From: Chitinophaga arvensicola
GTDB taxonomy: Bacteria; Bacteroidota; Bacteroidia; Chitinophagales; Chitinophagaceae
DNA: 64,000 nucleotides
Direction of reading: 5' to 3'
Assembly (NCBI RefSeq): GCF_900110835.1
Contig: NZ_FOJG01000001.1
Span: forward strand, 310,001 to 374,000
Shown: in pieces, positions 26,429 through 35,907 of the stretch
How the letters are laid out: every line of letters begins with the position of its first letter
Position numbering within the stretch: the first letter of the stretch is position 1
Notes under the pieces: generated by a model
Database searches by the model: none
Seen by the model: only the letters and a program-made list of their open reading frames with translations
What the model was told of the DNA's origin: nothing
Translations under genes and position numbers: made by a program

Positions 26429-27325
26429 CTAATTTATTTTAAATCCTTCCAATACTTTGGTAGGATTCCAATTTATCTTTTCTCTTGCCTGTTTATCATC
26501 GAAAGTCAGGTTCAGTTTTATTTTGTTTAACTTTCTTGAATTAACAGGAAAACGGCTACCCAGTATATCTCCCGCCAGCGCAAGCAAAGAAGCCATCCAT
26601 GCAGGAATATTCAACACCTTATTTACGCCGGCCTGTATTGCTATCAGCTGGCTTAATTCCTTAAATGAAGGATGATAACCATCCGTTAAATTATAGACAC
26701 CACCAATACCTGCAGCCACTGGTATAATCTTTCCAATATCCTCAGCCAGTACTATGCTCTTACGCGCTTTCCCGCCTGCAATATTGGCGTATCGTTTATT
26801 TTTTATACCGGCAACCATAGCTCCCAGGTTTCCCGGAGGATTAGGACCGGCAATCAGAGGCAATCTGAAAATGGTACAAATCACTTTATGTTTTTCGCAC
26901 CAATCCTTCACTGCACTTTCTGCAAGGATTTTGCTCTTTCCATACGGATCGTTCGCTTCCAATCCCTCATCTTCACCAATAAGATCACCGCTTTCTTTCC
27001 CATACACAGCAACCGTACTTATTAATATAAATGACTTTGGAGGAAAGCTTTCAAGTGCCTGTAAAAGATGAAGCGTTCCCTGATGGTTTACATTAAAAAA
27101 ATCAAGGGCTTCACTTTCATTCTCAGGAACAATGTGCGCCTTACCTGCTGCATGTATAACGATATCAAACCGCTCATTCAATACAGGTATTTCTTTGGAT
27201 AGATCATATCTGTAACGGGAATCACTATTCCTTCCCAATGTGCTGATATTATCACCGGACAGTGTACGTCCGATAATTTTTCCCAGAAAACCGCCCGCAC
27301 CCGTTAGTAATATATTTTTACTCAT
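26429..27325 (-). CDS. NAD-dependent epimerase/reductase (WbpV/FnlB-like)
   Basis: A 298-residue extended SDR. It has TGAGGFLGKIIG (residues ~8-19), VIHAAGKAH, the active site STVAVYGKES and YGKSK. Short members like this in capsule loci reduce the 4-keto group made by a CapD-type dehydratase (for example to UDP-QuiNAc or UDP-FucNAc). The gene sits immediately before the 4,6-dehydratase gene in the operon, fitting that two-step route. Exact sugar not determinable. Confidence 0.75.
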   Translation of the reverse strand: MSKNILLTGAGGFLGKIIGRTLSGDNISTLGRNSDSRYRYDLSKEIPVLNERFDIVIHAAGKAHIVPENESEALDFFNVNHQGTLHLLQALESFPPKSFILISTVAVYGKESGDLIGEDEGLEANDPYGKSKILAESAVKDWCEKHKVICTIFRLPLIAGPNPPGNLGAMVAGIKNKRYANIAGGKARKSIVLAEDIGKIIPVAAGIGGVYNLTDGYHPSFKELSQLIAIQAGVNKVLNIPAWMASLLALAGDILGSRFPVNSRKLNKIKLNLTFDDKQAREKINWNPTKVLEGFKIN

Positions 27326-27431
27326 TTGCTTCTAATTCGCAGATTAAGCTATTCGAATTCCATCTGCTTATTACCTAAAAGTTCATCCAAAATGGAAATT
27401 TGCACAAATACTTCGAGATAATCAAACTTTT

Positions 27432-28427
27432 TTAGTTCTCAAATATCTCACTGATCCAGCATCCTATTGAATATTTCCTATAAATCGCCTCGTCTATCGA
27501 CTGATAAGGCGTATCAAAAAAAGCGATGTCAACAACCGGCTTTTTCCTGTCGATGATCATAATATTAGCAGGGGAAAAAAAATCATATTCCCGAATACGT
27601 TCATTGGTAGTAATAATTTTCTTCTTCGCTCCAATTGCTTCAATAGTGCGCATTGTCAAACCTGTCTGATTAGGGTGATGTATATCAATAACGCACTTGC
27701 TTTCGTCAAATACTTTAAAGATGTCTTTTTTAGGCATGGGAGCAAAGGAGATATCTGATTTCTTAACGCCTTTAAAATTTTTATCTGTTAGCCTTCTGAA
27801 ATAGAAATACAGGATACTTTGACAATAAAAGAAGAGATACTTTCTCAAAGGCTTTTGCAGCTTACGTTCAATTTCCTCTACCAGGTTGTTGACAGTGTGA
27901 TACCTGTCTGAATGAACTGTACCAATAAAAGAAACATCAAATTTTGCGTCAGATTTACTTTCCTTCGCGTATTCATCCAGGTAGAACAGGGGCCGGAATT
28001 TTAGCCCCTCTATAAAAGAAGTATCATGATCATCGAAAGAGTAGCTGACGTCAAAATAACGAAGGTTGGAAACGGCGTTTGTATTATTGGCTACAGAATC
28101 ATAAGAATAATAAATAAAGCGTGTCCGGGTATTAATATCTCTGAATTGTTGTAAAAAATAAGCTGGGGTAGCCTCTCCTTTTATCAGGAAGAAAAAATCA
28201 TATTCTTTATCTTTTATTTCATTAAAAATATGATCATAATGCTTTTTAATAGAAGACCGGACAAACTTCTTACTTACACGTAACAGTGCCTTTGACAGCA
28301 CCTCATTGGAAGGGCGTTCATCATAAAAATCCACCTTAGCGCCAAATGACTCCAGCTTATTCTTAATATCTTTCTCATAATTAAAGAAAGCCGGAGAAAT
28401 AAAAAGTATTTTCTTACCCTCTAACAT
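27432..28427 (-). CDS. Glycosyltransferase, CgeB-like
   Basis: 331 residues. It starts GKKILFISPAFFNYEKDI and contains DIHHPNQTGLTMRTIEAIGAKKKIITTN, the donor-site pattern of CgeB-like family 1 transferases (GT-B fold). It is a divergent paralogue of the gene at 32370-33362: the same N-terminal KKILFI.P and xPxQTGLxMRxIE motifs occur in both. Cytoplasmic or peripheral to the inner membrane. Donor and acceptor unknown. Confidence 0.65.
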   Translation of the reverse strand: MLEGKKILFISPAFFNYEKDIKNKLESFGAKVDFYDERPSNEVLSKALLRVSKKFVRSSIKKHYDHIFNEIKDKEYDFFFLIKGEATPAYFLQQFRDINTRTRFIYYSYDSVANNTNAVSNLRYFDVSYSFDDHDTSFIEGLKFRPLFYLDEYAKESKSDAKFDVSFIGTVHSDRYHTVNNLVEEIERKLQKPLRKYLFFYCQSILYFYFRRLTDKNFKGVKKSDISFAPMPKKDIFKVFDESKCVIDIHHPNQTGLTMRTIEAIGAKKKIITTNERIREYDFFSPANIMIIDRKKPVVDIAFFDTPYQSIDEAIYRKYSIGCWISEIFEN

Positions 28428-28429
28428 AT

Positions 28430-29569
28430 CTATTTATATAAGCCTCGTGACTTCATCTCTTCAATTGATTTGGAATATTTATCTTCCATAATCTCTTGCT
28501 GCATTACCCATTCCGCGAATTTTTTGACACCGGCATCAAAGTTAAACGCAGGAGAAAAATCAAGGAGCTTCTTAATCTTTGTAAGATCTGCGAAATTATG
28601 CCTGATATCACCAAGACGATAGTTTCCAGAAACCTTTACCGGCACTTCAATACCATAGTATTTAATCAGCGTTTTGGCCACTGTTAACACATCCGTAGCT
28701 TCACCAAACCCAACGTTAAAAACTTCGCCGTTTGCACTATCTTTCTCAATACCCAGGATAGTTGCACTCACCACATCATCGATAAAAACAAAGTCACGGC
28801 TCTCCAGTCCATCCTCAAAAATATTTATGTCATTGCCATTCCTGATTCTTGTAGAAAAAATAGACAAGATACCTGTATATGGGTTAGATAAGGACTGGCC
28901 AGGACCATAAACATTCTGGTACCTGAAGGCAACCGGGGCGATACCAATAGTCGGACAAACCGTCATAATCATTTGTTCCTGGTTCTGTTTGGTAATCCCA
29001 TATACAGACGACGGATGTATTTTAGACGTCTCATCAGTAGGAAGCAGTGTAAGTGGGGCATCGCAGCCAGGATACTTCACCTCAAAGTCTCCCTTAAGCA
29101 TATAATCATCAGTACGATGTCCCGGGTAAACCACTCCAAGTTCTTTACTCATATATTTACCTTCTCCATAAATGGAACGGGAAGAAGCTACTACCACCTT
29201 ACTGATTGTATGCGGATGATTTGCCAGTAAATCGAGCATGATAGCAGTACCATTAATATTAACATCCACATACTTCTGGATCTCATACATGGACTGACCT
29301 GTACCGGTTTCAGCTGCATAATGCACGATAATGTGCTGGCCTGCAATTGCTTTTTTCCAGTCTTCCCTGGAAGTAACGGTACCATGAATAAAGGTTACTT
29401 TATCTTTTATCTGCTTGAATAAAGGAGAAGTAGATTCCGGGGTCTCACCATGTATCTGGGGTGATAAACTATCAAGGACGGTGATCTGATATCCTTTATC
29501 AATAAGTTTTAGCGCCAGATTGCTTCCAATAAAACCAGCTCCTCCCGTAATTAATACTTTTTTACTCAT
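28430..29569 (-). CDS. NAD-dependent epimerase/dehydratase
   Basis: A 379-residue extended SDR. It begins KKVLITGGAGFIGSNLAL and has SSRSIYGEGKYM and YGITKQNQ as active-site parts. The ~60-residue insertion between them (VVYPGHRTDDYMLKGDFEVK region) and the total length recall dTDP-6-deoxy-L-talose/L-rhamnose 4-epimerases. The start ATG 29569 overlaps the previous stop as ATGA, favouring it over ATG 29581. Likely converts a nucleotide sugar for this polymer; substrate uncertain. Confidence 0.75.
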   Translation of the reverse strand: MSKKVLITGGAGFIGSNLALKLIDKGYQITVLDSLSPQIHGETPESTSPLFKQIKDKVTFIHGTVTSREDWKKAIAGQHIIVHYAAETGTGQSMYEIQKYVDVNINGTAIMLDLLANHPHTISKVVVASSRSIYGEGKYMSKELGVVYPGHRTDDYMLKGDFEVKYPGCDAPLTLLPTDETSKIHPSSVYGITKQNQEQMIMTVCPTIGIAPVAFRYQNVYGPGQSLSNPYTGILSIFSTRIRNGNDINIFEDGLESRDFVFIDDVVSATILGIEKDSANGEVFNVGFGEATDVLTVAKTLIKYYGIEVPVKVSGNYRLGDIRHNFADLTKIKKLLDFSPAFNFDAGVKKFAEWVMQQEIMEDKYSKSIEEMKSRGLYK

Positions 29570-30165
29570 ATTTTTTGCCATTGTTGAGATTCGAAATTAA
29601 ACTTCTTTATCACTTTTGCGGGGCTACCTACCGCAATGGTATAGGCTGGAATGTCTTTGGTCACTACCGACATAGTGCCAATTATAGCTCCCTTTCCGAT
29701 TGTAACCCCGGGTAATACGCTTACAAATTCTCCTATCCACACATTATCTTCAATAACCACCGGCTTGTGCCCCAACGGCCTGTCTTTTGGGATACTTTCC
29801 GGGGAATCATGTATGCCGGCTCCACTGTAATTACCATGGTTCAGATCGGAAATAAATATTTTACTTGCCAGCAACACGTTATTCCCAATTGTGACCCCTA
29901 CACTTCCTACAATGTGTACAGCGTCATTTATCTGCACATTGTCTCCAATAGTAATACAGGCTGACTGAGAGGCTGATAACGGATGTGCTTCAAGCCTGCA
30001 ATACCTGCCGGTAGTAAGGCCTTTACCAATTTTGATATAACGTTTGTTACGGATCTCAAAAGGAAAACGGATCAGCCTTGCCGGTCGATAAAATGCTCTG
30101 GTTCTTATAATTGACATCAACAGTCTATAAGAACCTAGTATACCATATTTTGTAAAAAGAGTCAA
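29566..30165 (-). CDS. Hexapeptide acetyltransferase (WcaF/Maa-like)
   Basis: A 199-residue LbetaH acyltransferase. Repeats cover ~60-180, and the catalytic-His region is DLNHGNYSG. GAIIGTMSVVTKDIPAYTIAVGSPAKVIK is the C-terminal coil and cap. The start is unusual: TTG 30165 is used here because the preceding KYGILGSYRLL and ARLIRFPFEIRNKRYIKIG look like the conserved N terminus of this subgroup. ATG 30117 would cut into it. Probably O-acetylates a residue of the polymer. Confidence 0.8.
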   Translation of the reverse strand: MTLFTKYGILGSYRLLMSIIRTRAFYRPARLIRFPFEIRNKRYIKIGKGLTTGRYCRLEAHPLSASQSACITIGDNVQINDAVHIVGSVGVTIGNNVLLASKIFISDLNHGNYSGAGIHDSPESIPKDRPLGHKPVVIEDNVWIGEFVSVLPGVTIGKGAIIGTMSVVTKDIPAYTIAVGSPAKVIKKFNFESQQWQKI

Positions 30166-30175
30166 ATGAAATCAA

Positions 30176-31183
30176 TTATTTTAAAATCAAGCTTGCCGTT
30201 CTTAATGTAAAACCGTTGACGATCTTATACTTTATCAATCTGTATAAAATCTTCTCCTGTTTTTTTAAAAAATGTTCTTCCTTTAGTCCACTGCCGGTTA
30301 TTTCTCTGAAATAAGGATCGTCAAGTACCTCTTTAATAATCCCCATCGACAGCTCCCTATCCTTCATATTTTTATACGAAGAATATAGGACCGACAATGA
30401 CATTTTTACGTAAAGAAGATTATACCAGGATTCGTATTGCCGGAACTTTCCTTCTTCTTTCAGATAGGTTCCAAGCTTACGCATCACATCAATTTTATCC
30501 AAAATTTTTCGAGAAATACTTTTCATGATGGATCCTGGCCTTTGCCTGTAGCCATAAAGCAATTCGTTTACTTTTATTACTTTTCCTGCCTTATAAAAGG
30601 CCCGGAAAATAAAATCAAGATCCTCAAACCAATACCCTTTCAGGAAAGTAAGGCCATTGGAAAGAAGAAAACTACGCTTATACAGCTTATTCCAAATGGC
30701 ATAAGATATCTCCACTTTGAAGAGCGGAATCAGTCTCTTTTCCTCGCTCACCAGCGGCTCATCAAATGCCGCCATATCATGCCGGTATCTTTTTTGCTCA
30801 CTGCCATCTTCAAATTCATAATAATCGGCTACTGCTATGTCTGCCCCTGACTCCACGGCTGCGTGAAGCATTTTATTAATAACGCCGGGCATAACAAGAT
30901 CATCGCTGTCAAAAAACATAATGTATTCACCCCTTGCCTCTGCAAGGCCGAAATTCCTCGCATCACTCATTCCCCCCTGTTCTTTATTTACAACTTTTAT
31001 TTTATCCGGATAACGCTGCTGGAAAGCTGTTGCTATTTCAAAGGACCGATCAGTTGATCCGTCATTTACAACAATTATTTCGGAATCTTCAATACTGGCA
31101 TCGATAACGCTGCTAAGACAGGCATCCAGGTACTTCTCCACATTATAAAAGGCAACTACAATACTAAGTCTTGGATTGTTCAT
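30176..31183 (-). CDS. Family 2 glycosyltransferase
   Basis: 335 residues, GT-A fold. It starts SIVVAFYNVEKYLDACLSSV, with VVNDGSTD (nucleotide binding) and the DXD-like FFDSDDLVMP near residue 95. EDLDFIFRAFYKAG is the acceptor-side ED motif. It adds one sugar to the lipid-linked repeat unit on the cytoplasmic face. Its 5' end overlaps the wzy-like gene by 20 nt, so the two are translationally coupled. Confidence 0.92.
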   Translation of the reverse strand: MNNPRLSIVVAFYNVEKYLDACLSSVIDASIEDSEIIVVNDGSTDRSFEIATAFQQRYPDKIKVVNKEQGGMSDARNFGLAEARGEYIMFFDSDDLVMPGVINKMLHAAVESGADIAVADYYEFEDGSEQKRYRHDMAAFDEPLVSEEKRLIPLFKVEISYAIWNKLYKRSFLLSNGLTFLKGYWFEDLDFIFRAFYKAGKVIKVNELLYGYRQRPGSIMKSISRKILDKIDVMRKLGTYLKEEGKFRQYESWYNLLYVKMSLSVLYSSYKNMKDRELSMGIIKEVLDDPYFREITGSGLKEEHFLKKQEKILYRLIKYKIVNGFTLRTASLILK

Positions 31184-32369
31184 TCTTTTTTAACTTGTAT
31201 TTCTCGAAAATAGCAAAAATTAGAGGCCAAATCAAATTTGTGCCTGCAGCATGCCACATATTACTGAATATATTCATCAAAACAATAGTCACCATCATAG
31301 TCCATGCGGTAACGTAATACTTTGACTTGCGTCCAACTAAAAAAGGATAAAACAGCATTATAAGGACTGAATGTCCAAATATAAGCCATGCTCCCAACCA
31401 CCCCAGCAAGCTATAAGACTGAAAGTAAACGGAAGGTGCATTCAGCGCCTCGATAACAAGATAGTTAGGACTGGAGTCTCCAGGATCATCCAACTTAAAA
31501 ATGCTGACAAGCCGCTTTGATATAAATTCCGGGAAAGGCTCTGTTAGTGCGAAAAAGGGAATATTATCATATTTAACGGGCACATCATCCTTCGCAGAAA
31601 CAATATTTTGAAAATTGCCGATAGGAGTCGCTATATATAAATATCCCCAATAGTACTCAGCAGGAACATTGTTATTGATAAATTCTTCAGATGCTCCACC
31701 AATCCTTAATATATATGTTTTGTCTTCCTGGCTTACCGAATATCGCATGTTCCCGATCACGCCAAAAAGAAATATCAACAATAGAAATCCGGTAGGTATA
31801 GCAATAAGAGTGGTAATTTTCAGTCTTTTTAGCTTCATTAAGTAAACAAAAAAACTGGAGCCGAGTGTAAGAACGATGGAGCCCCTATTCAATACCAACA
31901 GCATCGGTAATACCGATAAAATATACATCCACAATAGTCCTCGACGGGGTCCGGTGGTAGATGTATACTGATGGAATATGTAAGTGGAATAAAAAATATT
32001 AAAGGTGGCCAGCAATACGTGGAATGTGGGTATGCCTGTAAAGTCTTTATAGCTATATCCCCCCCTTATTGCTAATAAGAGTGGCACGCCACCTGAATAA
32101 GCGAACTCCAGAAAATAACCGAAATAAAGAGCTCCAACACCAACCTTCAGATACTTGCTCACTGGAATTGCCTGGAAAACATTCATCCTGGTTTTTTCCA
32201 GGATAAACGCAAGAAAAAAAGAGATGATAAATGTGGCGAACAAAAAGAGCTTAATCGTCAGCGAAACAGGAGGATATTGTTTCGACCATCCAAGACTATA
32301 GACAAGAAAAACCAGCAGGAAACTGATAATGTAAACGAAAAAAGGATTAGTCAGCCACTTAGTTTTCAT
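31164..32369 (-). CDS. wzy: O-antigen polymerase-like membrane protein (Wzy)
   Basis: 401 residues with 10-12 hydrophobic helices and a large periplasmic loop (about residues 220-310) rich in charged residues, the usual Wzy outline. Primary sequence is not conserved in this family, so the call rests on topology, length and location among wzx and glycosyltransferases. It would polymerise repeat units in the periplasm after Wzx flipping. Confidence 0.75.
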   Translation of the reverse strand: MKTKWLTNPFFVYIISFLLVFLVYSLGWSKQYPPVSLTIKLFLFATFIISFFLAFILEKTRMNVFQAIPVSKYLKVGVGALYFGYFLEFAYSGGVPLLLAIRGGYSYKDFTGIPTFHVLLATFNIFYSTYIFHQYTSTTGPRRGLLWMYILSVLPMLLVLNRGSIVLTLGSSFFVYLMKLKRLKITTLIAIPTGFLLLIFLFGVIGNMRYSVSQEDKTYILRIGGASEEFINNNVPAEYYWGYLYIATPIGNFQNIVSAKDDVPVKYDNIPFFALTEPFPEFISKRLVSIFKLDDPGDSSPNYLVIEALNAPSVYFQSYSLLGWLGAWLIFGHSVLIMLFYPFLVGRKSKYYVTAWTMMVTIVLMNIFSNMWHAAGTNLIWPLIFAIFEKYKLKKNEQSKT

Positions 32370-33362
32370 TTATACGCAGTTTTTTTCCTGATTTGCAAAT
32401 ATCAAATTTAACCATTCCTTAATAGAAAGAACTCCTGGCTTAGCTGATTCAACAGCATTCTCCACAAATTCCCGATTAACGGAAGGTGCTTTATCATCAA
32501 AAAAATCTACATAACCCGGAGTATAAAAAGAGTCGTTTTCCAATCTTCTATTGTTGGTAAGTACTTTGGTTCCACAGGCGAACGACTCAATGATCCGCAT
32601 AGCAAGCCCCGTCTGCCCGGGATTACTCACATCAACCATAACCCTGGAAGCATTGAGTATTTGCAGGTACTCCTGTCTGCTCATTCTTTCCTTAGAAACA
32701 ATTGTTCTGTCAAGTTTCCTACCTTTTAATTGCTCCTTAAGATAAGAGGTGGAAGGAATGAATAGAAAGGCTTTCAGTCGATAATTATTCAGCTCGCAGT
32801 ACTTTTTAAATTCCACAACAGCAGCATATCTCTCCGGGAAAAACCATCCCATAAAGAAAAAGTCATATTCCTTAACAGATGACCTGTTAATAAAATGAGT
32901 GATGTCGTCTGTATAAAAAAGTGGCAGATAATCAACAGACTTATTCACCTCGCAGTCCTCAAAATCAAATGATAATACCCTGTCGAAGGCTGGAATCAGA
33001 TGAACAAACGGGTTAGTTCTGTTTGAATCCCACTGGTACATAATTGTAATAGCGCCGGGATGATTTTTCCTGAAACCTTCCATAAATTCTTGTGGCAGCA
33101 TATATCCCCTGATCACAAAGAGATAATCAATCTCTTCGTTCTCTACAGACTTCAATATTTTGTGATAGTGCTTAGCCTGAAAAGCCGCCAGTCTGCTATG
33201 AGCAAAGTTATTGATAAGCTTAAAGGAAAGCCCGTATTCTCTTTCCGGGAAAAAAAGTACAGTAGCTCCCATCTCCTGCAGTTTTTCAGTAATTGCCGCA
33301 TGGTAATTATGAAAAATAGGGCATATAAATAATATTTTCTTATTTAATAAGGGCAGTGACAT
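32370..33362 (-). CDS. Glycosyltransferase, CgeB-like (paralogue)
   Basis: 330 residues. The N terminus LLNKKILFICPIFHNYHAAI and DVSNPGQTGLAMRIIESFACGTKVLTNN match the family 1 GT-B pattern and the paralogue at 27432-28427. The frame opens at a TTG (33374); ATG 33362 was chosen. It abuts the wzy stop/start with no gap. Adds a sugar of unknown identity; the pair of paralogues may use related donors. Confidence 0.65.
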   Translation of the reverse strand: MSLPLLNKKILFICPIFHNYHAAITEKLQEMGATVLFFPEREYGLSFKLINNFAHSRLAAFQAKHYHKILKSVENEEIDYLFVIRGYMLPQEFMEGFRKNHPGAITIMYQWDSNRTNPFVHLIPAFDRVLSFDFEDCEVNKSVDYLPLFYTDDITHFINRSSVKEYDFFFMGWFFPERYAAVVEFKKYCELNNYRLKAFLFIPSTSYLKEQLKGRKLDRTIVSKERMSRQEYLQILNASRVMVDVSNPGQTGLAMRIIESFACGTKVLTNNRRLENDSFYTPGYVDFFDDKAPSVNREFVENAVESAKPGVLSIKEWLNLIFANQEKNCV

Positions 33363-33382
33363 AGTGATTTTCAAATTTAAGG

Positions 33383-34459
33383 CTACAATTTTTTAACTTT
33401 CTCCCAGTAAAAATCCATATTTCTTCCCTCAAGCGGCTTACTATATTCACTGCTGATATAATCAAATATGGAGGTGGACCGATGCCCCATTACTGCTGCA
33501 TAGTATAACAAACTGGAGTATACACCACAAAGGTTTACATTTTTGGCACTGGCTAATTCCAATTCCATAATAATATCACCTGGTATGATAGTAATTTCAA
33601 TACCATTCTTACTAAACAGCATTTCCTGCATTTTTTGCATCTGCAGACTCTCTCCTCTATGGAATTTCACAAAAATTTTCTTTATTCCCCTTTCTTTCAG
33701 ATAGCAGATCAGTCCGTCTTCAATCCCTTTGCAATACATCTGACTGCTATATCCGTAGAAATCCACCCCATTATCCCCTATCCAGATCACACTGTTGTCC
33801 AGTAATCCACCATAAGTAACAGCACCTCCACTATCCGGGAATGAAATAATTTGTTTCCGCGCAGGATTTGCCAGGGGAAATGCTGATTCGGTAAACGCAA
33901 AAAAGTGGACGTCTTTCACGCCGGTATAACACGAATAGGAAAAAGGCAGCGCCTGTAACCTGGCATTATAGCCTCTCAGCAACAGACCTGTTTCATAAAC
34001 CATTTTTCTCCAATCACGGGGGTGTTGCAAACTCGATCTCCACGCATCTTTCCCGTTTGGAACTGTTATGCTGGAAATAGTTTCTTCTTCAAAGTAATGC
34101 ACAAGCCCTTCTTCAAAGAAATGGAATCCCACACAGTCTTCATTTGAAACCAATATTTTCTCCCATTGCCTTAAAACGGCCACGTATGCTTGAAAGGGGT
34201 GTCCTTTTGTAAAATTATATATGACCTTATCCAATAAAGCAGGTTTATTGAAATGCTTTATTAACTTAAGCGTTCTGGTAAAACGATTCTTTCCACTATA
34301 AAAATAATTCAGATCAACAACGGTAAATTCATCATTATTGGGACCATTAAACCCATCACAGATAAAGAGCACATCTTCCTTAGTAAGAGAGAGATGCCTT
34401 GCTATTGCAACAGCTGAAAGATAAGTTATTGGTGAATGTATATAAAAAATATGCCTCAT
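33383..34459 (-). CDS. Sialyltransferase-like glycosyltransferase (GT52/polyST-like)
   Basis: 358 residues. The N terminus HIFYIHSPITYLSAVAIARH and the C-terminal IKKIFVKFHRGES...IIPGDIIMELELA...GVYSSLLYYAAVMG follow the layout of bacterial CMP-sialic acid transferases (GT52 and the polysialyltransferase family), including a phosphate-binding basic-His motif and a late Ser-Ser. The locus makes a CMP-nonulosonate, so transfer of pseudaminic acid is a natural role. Identity is too low by eye for certainty. Confidence 0.55.
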   Translation of the reverse strand: MRHIFYIHSPITYLSAVAIARHLSLTKEDVLFICDGFNGPNNDEFTVVDLNYFYSGKNRFTRTLKLIKHFNKPALLDKVIYNFTKGHPFQAYVAVLRQWEKILVSNEDCVGFHFFEEGLVHYFEEETISSITVPNGKDAWRSSLQHPRDWRKMVYETGLLLRGYNARLQALPFSYSCYTGVKDVHFFAFTESAFPLANPARKQIISFPDSGGAVTYGGLLDNSVIWIGDNGVDFYGYSSQMYCKGIEDGLICYLKERGIKKIFVKFHRGESLQMQKMQEMLFSKNGIEITIIPGDIIMELELASAKNVNLCGVYSSLLYYAAVMGHRSTSIFDYISSEYSKPLEGRNMDFYWEKVKKL

Positions 34460-34472
34460 TAAAAGATACTCC

Positions 34473-35894
34473 TTAGAACGTTTTTCTGAATTTTCTTATT
34501 CCTGTCAACAAAATCAATATCCCCGAAAATCCAAATATAATAAGCATTTTTATTATAATGGAGCTTAATCCTGGTTTAAAATGATAATAGTAAACAGAAA
34601 GCGCCACCACGCAGATCCATAAGAGAATTGCCAAAAGTTCCTTAAAACTCAGAAAACGGAAATTACTTTTGTAAACAGATAACCCCAGGATAATCCCAAA
34701 GGCTAGCATAAAGGCTATAGCTGCCCCCATAACACCGATATGGGGTACTAACAGAAAGTTTAAGGGAATACTGACAACACAGCCTATTATTATATTAAGC
34801 GAATTTGTTTTTGTATGGCCGCTGGCAGTTATCAGCGTGGAATACAGCATATTTATCCCTGCCATTATACCCCCCAGCAGCAAAATGGGCAAATAGATAT
34901 AAGCGTGGTGGAAGCTGGGCGCAGACATAAAAAACAAGAACTCCTGCGAATACAATGCGATTCCCATTGCCGTCACGAGTAAAACAACAAGCATCATTTT
35001 CCTGATACGTATAAATTCTTGCTTGAAACCGCTCTCTGAATATTTTTTAAATATCAGAGGCTCTAAAGCCTGATAAAACCCGGTAGACACAATATTAATC
35101 AGCAAACCTAAAGTAGCCGCAGTTCCATATATCCCTAAATCACTTAAAGAAAGGTATCGTGCAATAATTACCCTGTCCAGTAAATTGATAAGCAAATAGG
35201 CCAGCGTTCCGGGTACCAGTGGCAGAGAAAAAAGCAACGCAGACTTTATCTGCTGATAATTAAAGATAAAGTCTGCGTTATTTAGCGTATAATAAACATA
35301 ATAAAAGAAAAACACGATAGCCGCAATCAGGATACTGTACAAAACACCGAGGGCCAACATCTTGTAAACAATAACCAGTAATACAGTAATCAATAACTGC
35401 AATACATTTTTCGATATACTCATCCCGGCAAACATAAGCGGTTGCTTTTTCACCCTGAAAGAAGCCAAAGGGAGTATAGAAAACACGTTAAAGAAATTAG
35501 CCAGAACCCCTAAAAAAATGTAGGGAAAGAAAGCAATCTTAGCATTAAAGTTCTGATCAAATATATAACCCGCAATTATAAAAAATGCCAGTATCGCCAG
35601 GTTAAACAAGGAAATAAATATAGTCAGGTTTCCTAAGAGTTGCTTCTGATCCTTTACTGTTTCACATTTGAAATAGTGAATAATATAAAAAGTATTCAGG
35701 TTCAAAATATTAAACACAATAAGAAACATCGAAATAGAATTGATATAATTTACAATTCCATAATCTTCTGTGCTTAAATAACTAGTCAGTATCGGAAAAG
35801 ATATAAATGCTAATATTTTAGGTATGATATCACCAATCGCATAAATAACTGTACTCTTTAGATAGCCCTCGCTTGCTTTATTTTCCTTATTCAC
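34473..35894 (-). CDS. wzx: Polysaccharide flippase (Wzx/MATE-like)
   Basis: 473 residues with about 12-14 helices. The start STVIYAIGDIIPKILAFISFPILTSYLS and the motif LPLVPGTLAYLLINLLDRVIIARYLS are typical of Wzx/polysaccharide transporters of the MOP superfamily. It moves the undecaprenyl-linked unit across the inner membrane. The start codon appears to be GTG (35894); no better ATG lies near. Its stop and the next gene are close, consistent with one operon. Confidence 0.88.
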   Translation of the reverse strand: MNKENKASEGYLKSTVIYAIGDIIPKILAFISFPILTSYLSTEDYGIVNYINSISMFLIVFNILNLNTFYIIHYFKCETVKDQKQLLGNLTIFISLFNLAILAFFIIAGYIFDQNFNAKIAFFPYIFLGVLANFFNVFSILPLASFRVKKQPLMFAGMSISKNVLQLLITVLLVIVYKMLALGVLYSILIAAIVFFFYYVYYTLNNADFIFNYQQIKSALLFSLPLVPGTLAYLLINLLDRVIIARYLSLSDLGIYGTAATLGLLINIVSTGFYQALEPLIFKKYSESGFKQEFIRIRKMMLVVLLVTAMGIALYSQEFLFFMSAPSFHHAYIYLPILLLGGIMAGINMLYSTLITASGHTKTNSLNIIIGCVVSIPLNFLLVPHIGVMGAAIAFMLAFGIILGLSVYKSNFRFLSFKELLAILLWICVVALSVYYYHFKPGLSSIIIKMLIIFGFSGILILLTGIRKFRKTF

Positions 35895-35907
35895 AAATTT
35901 TAATTGA

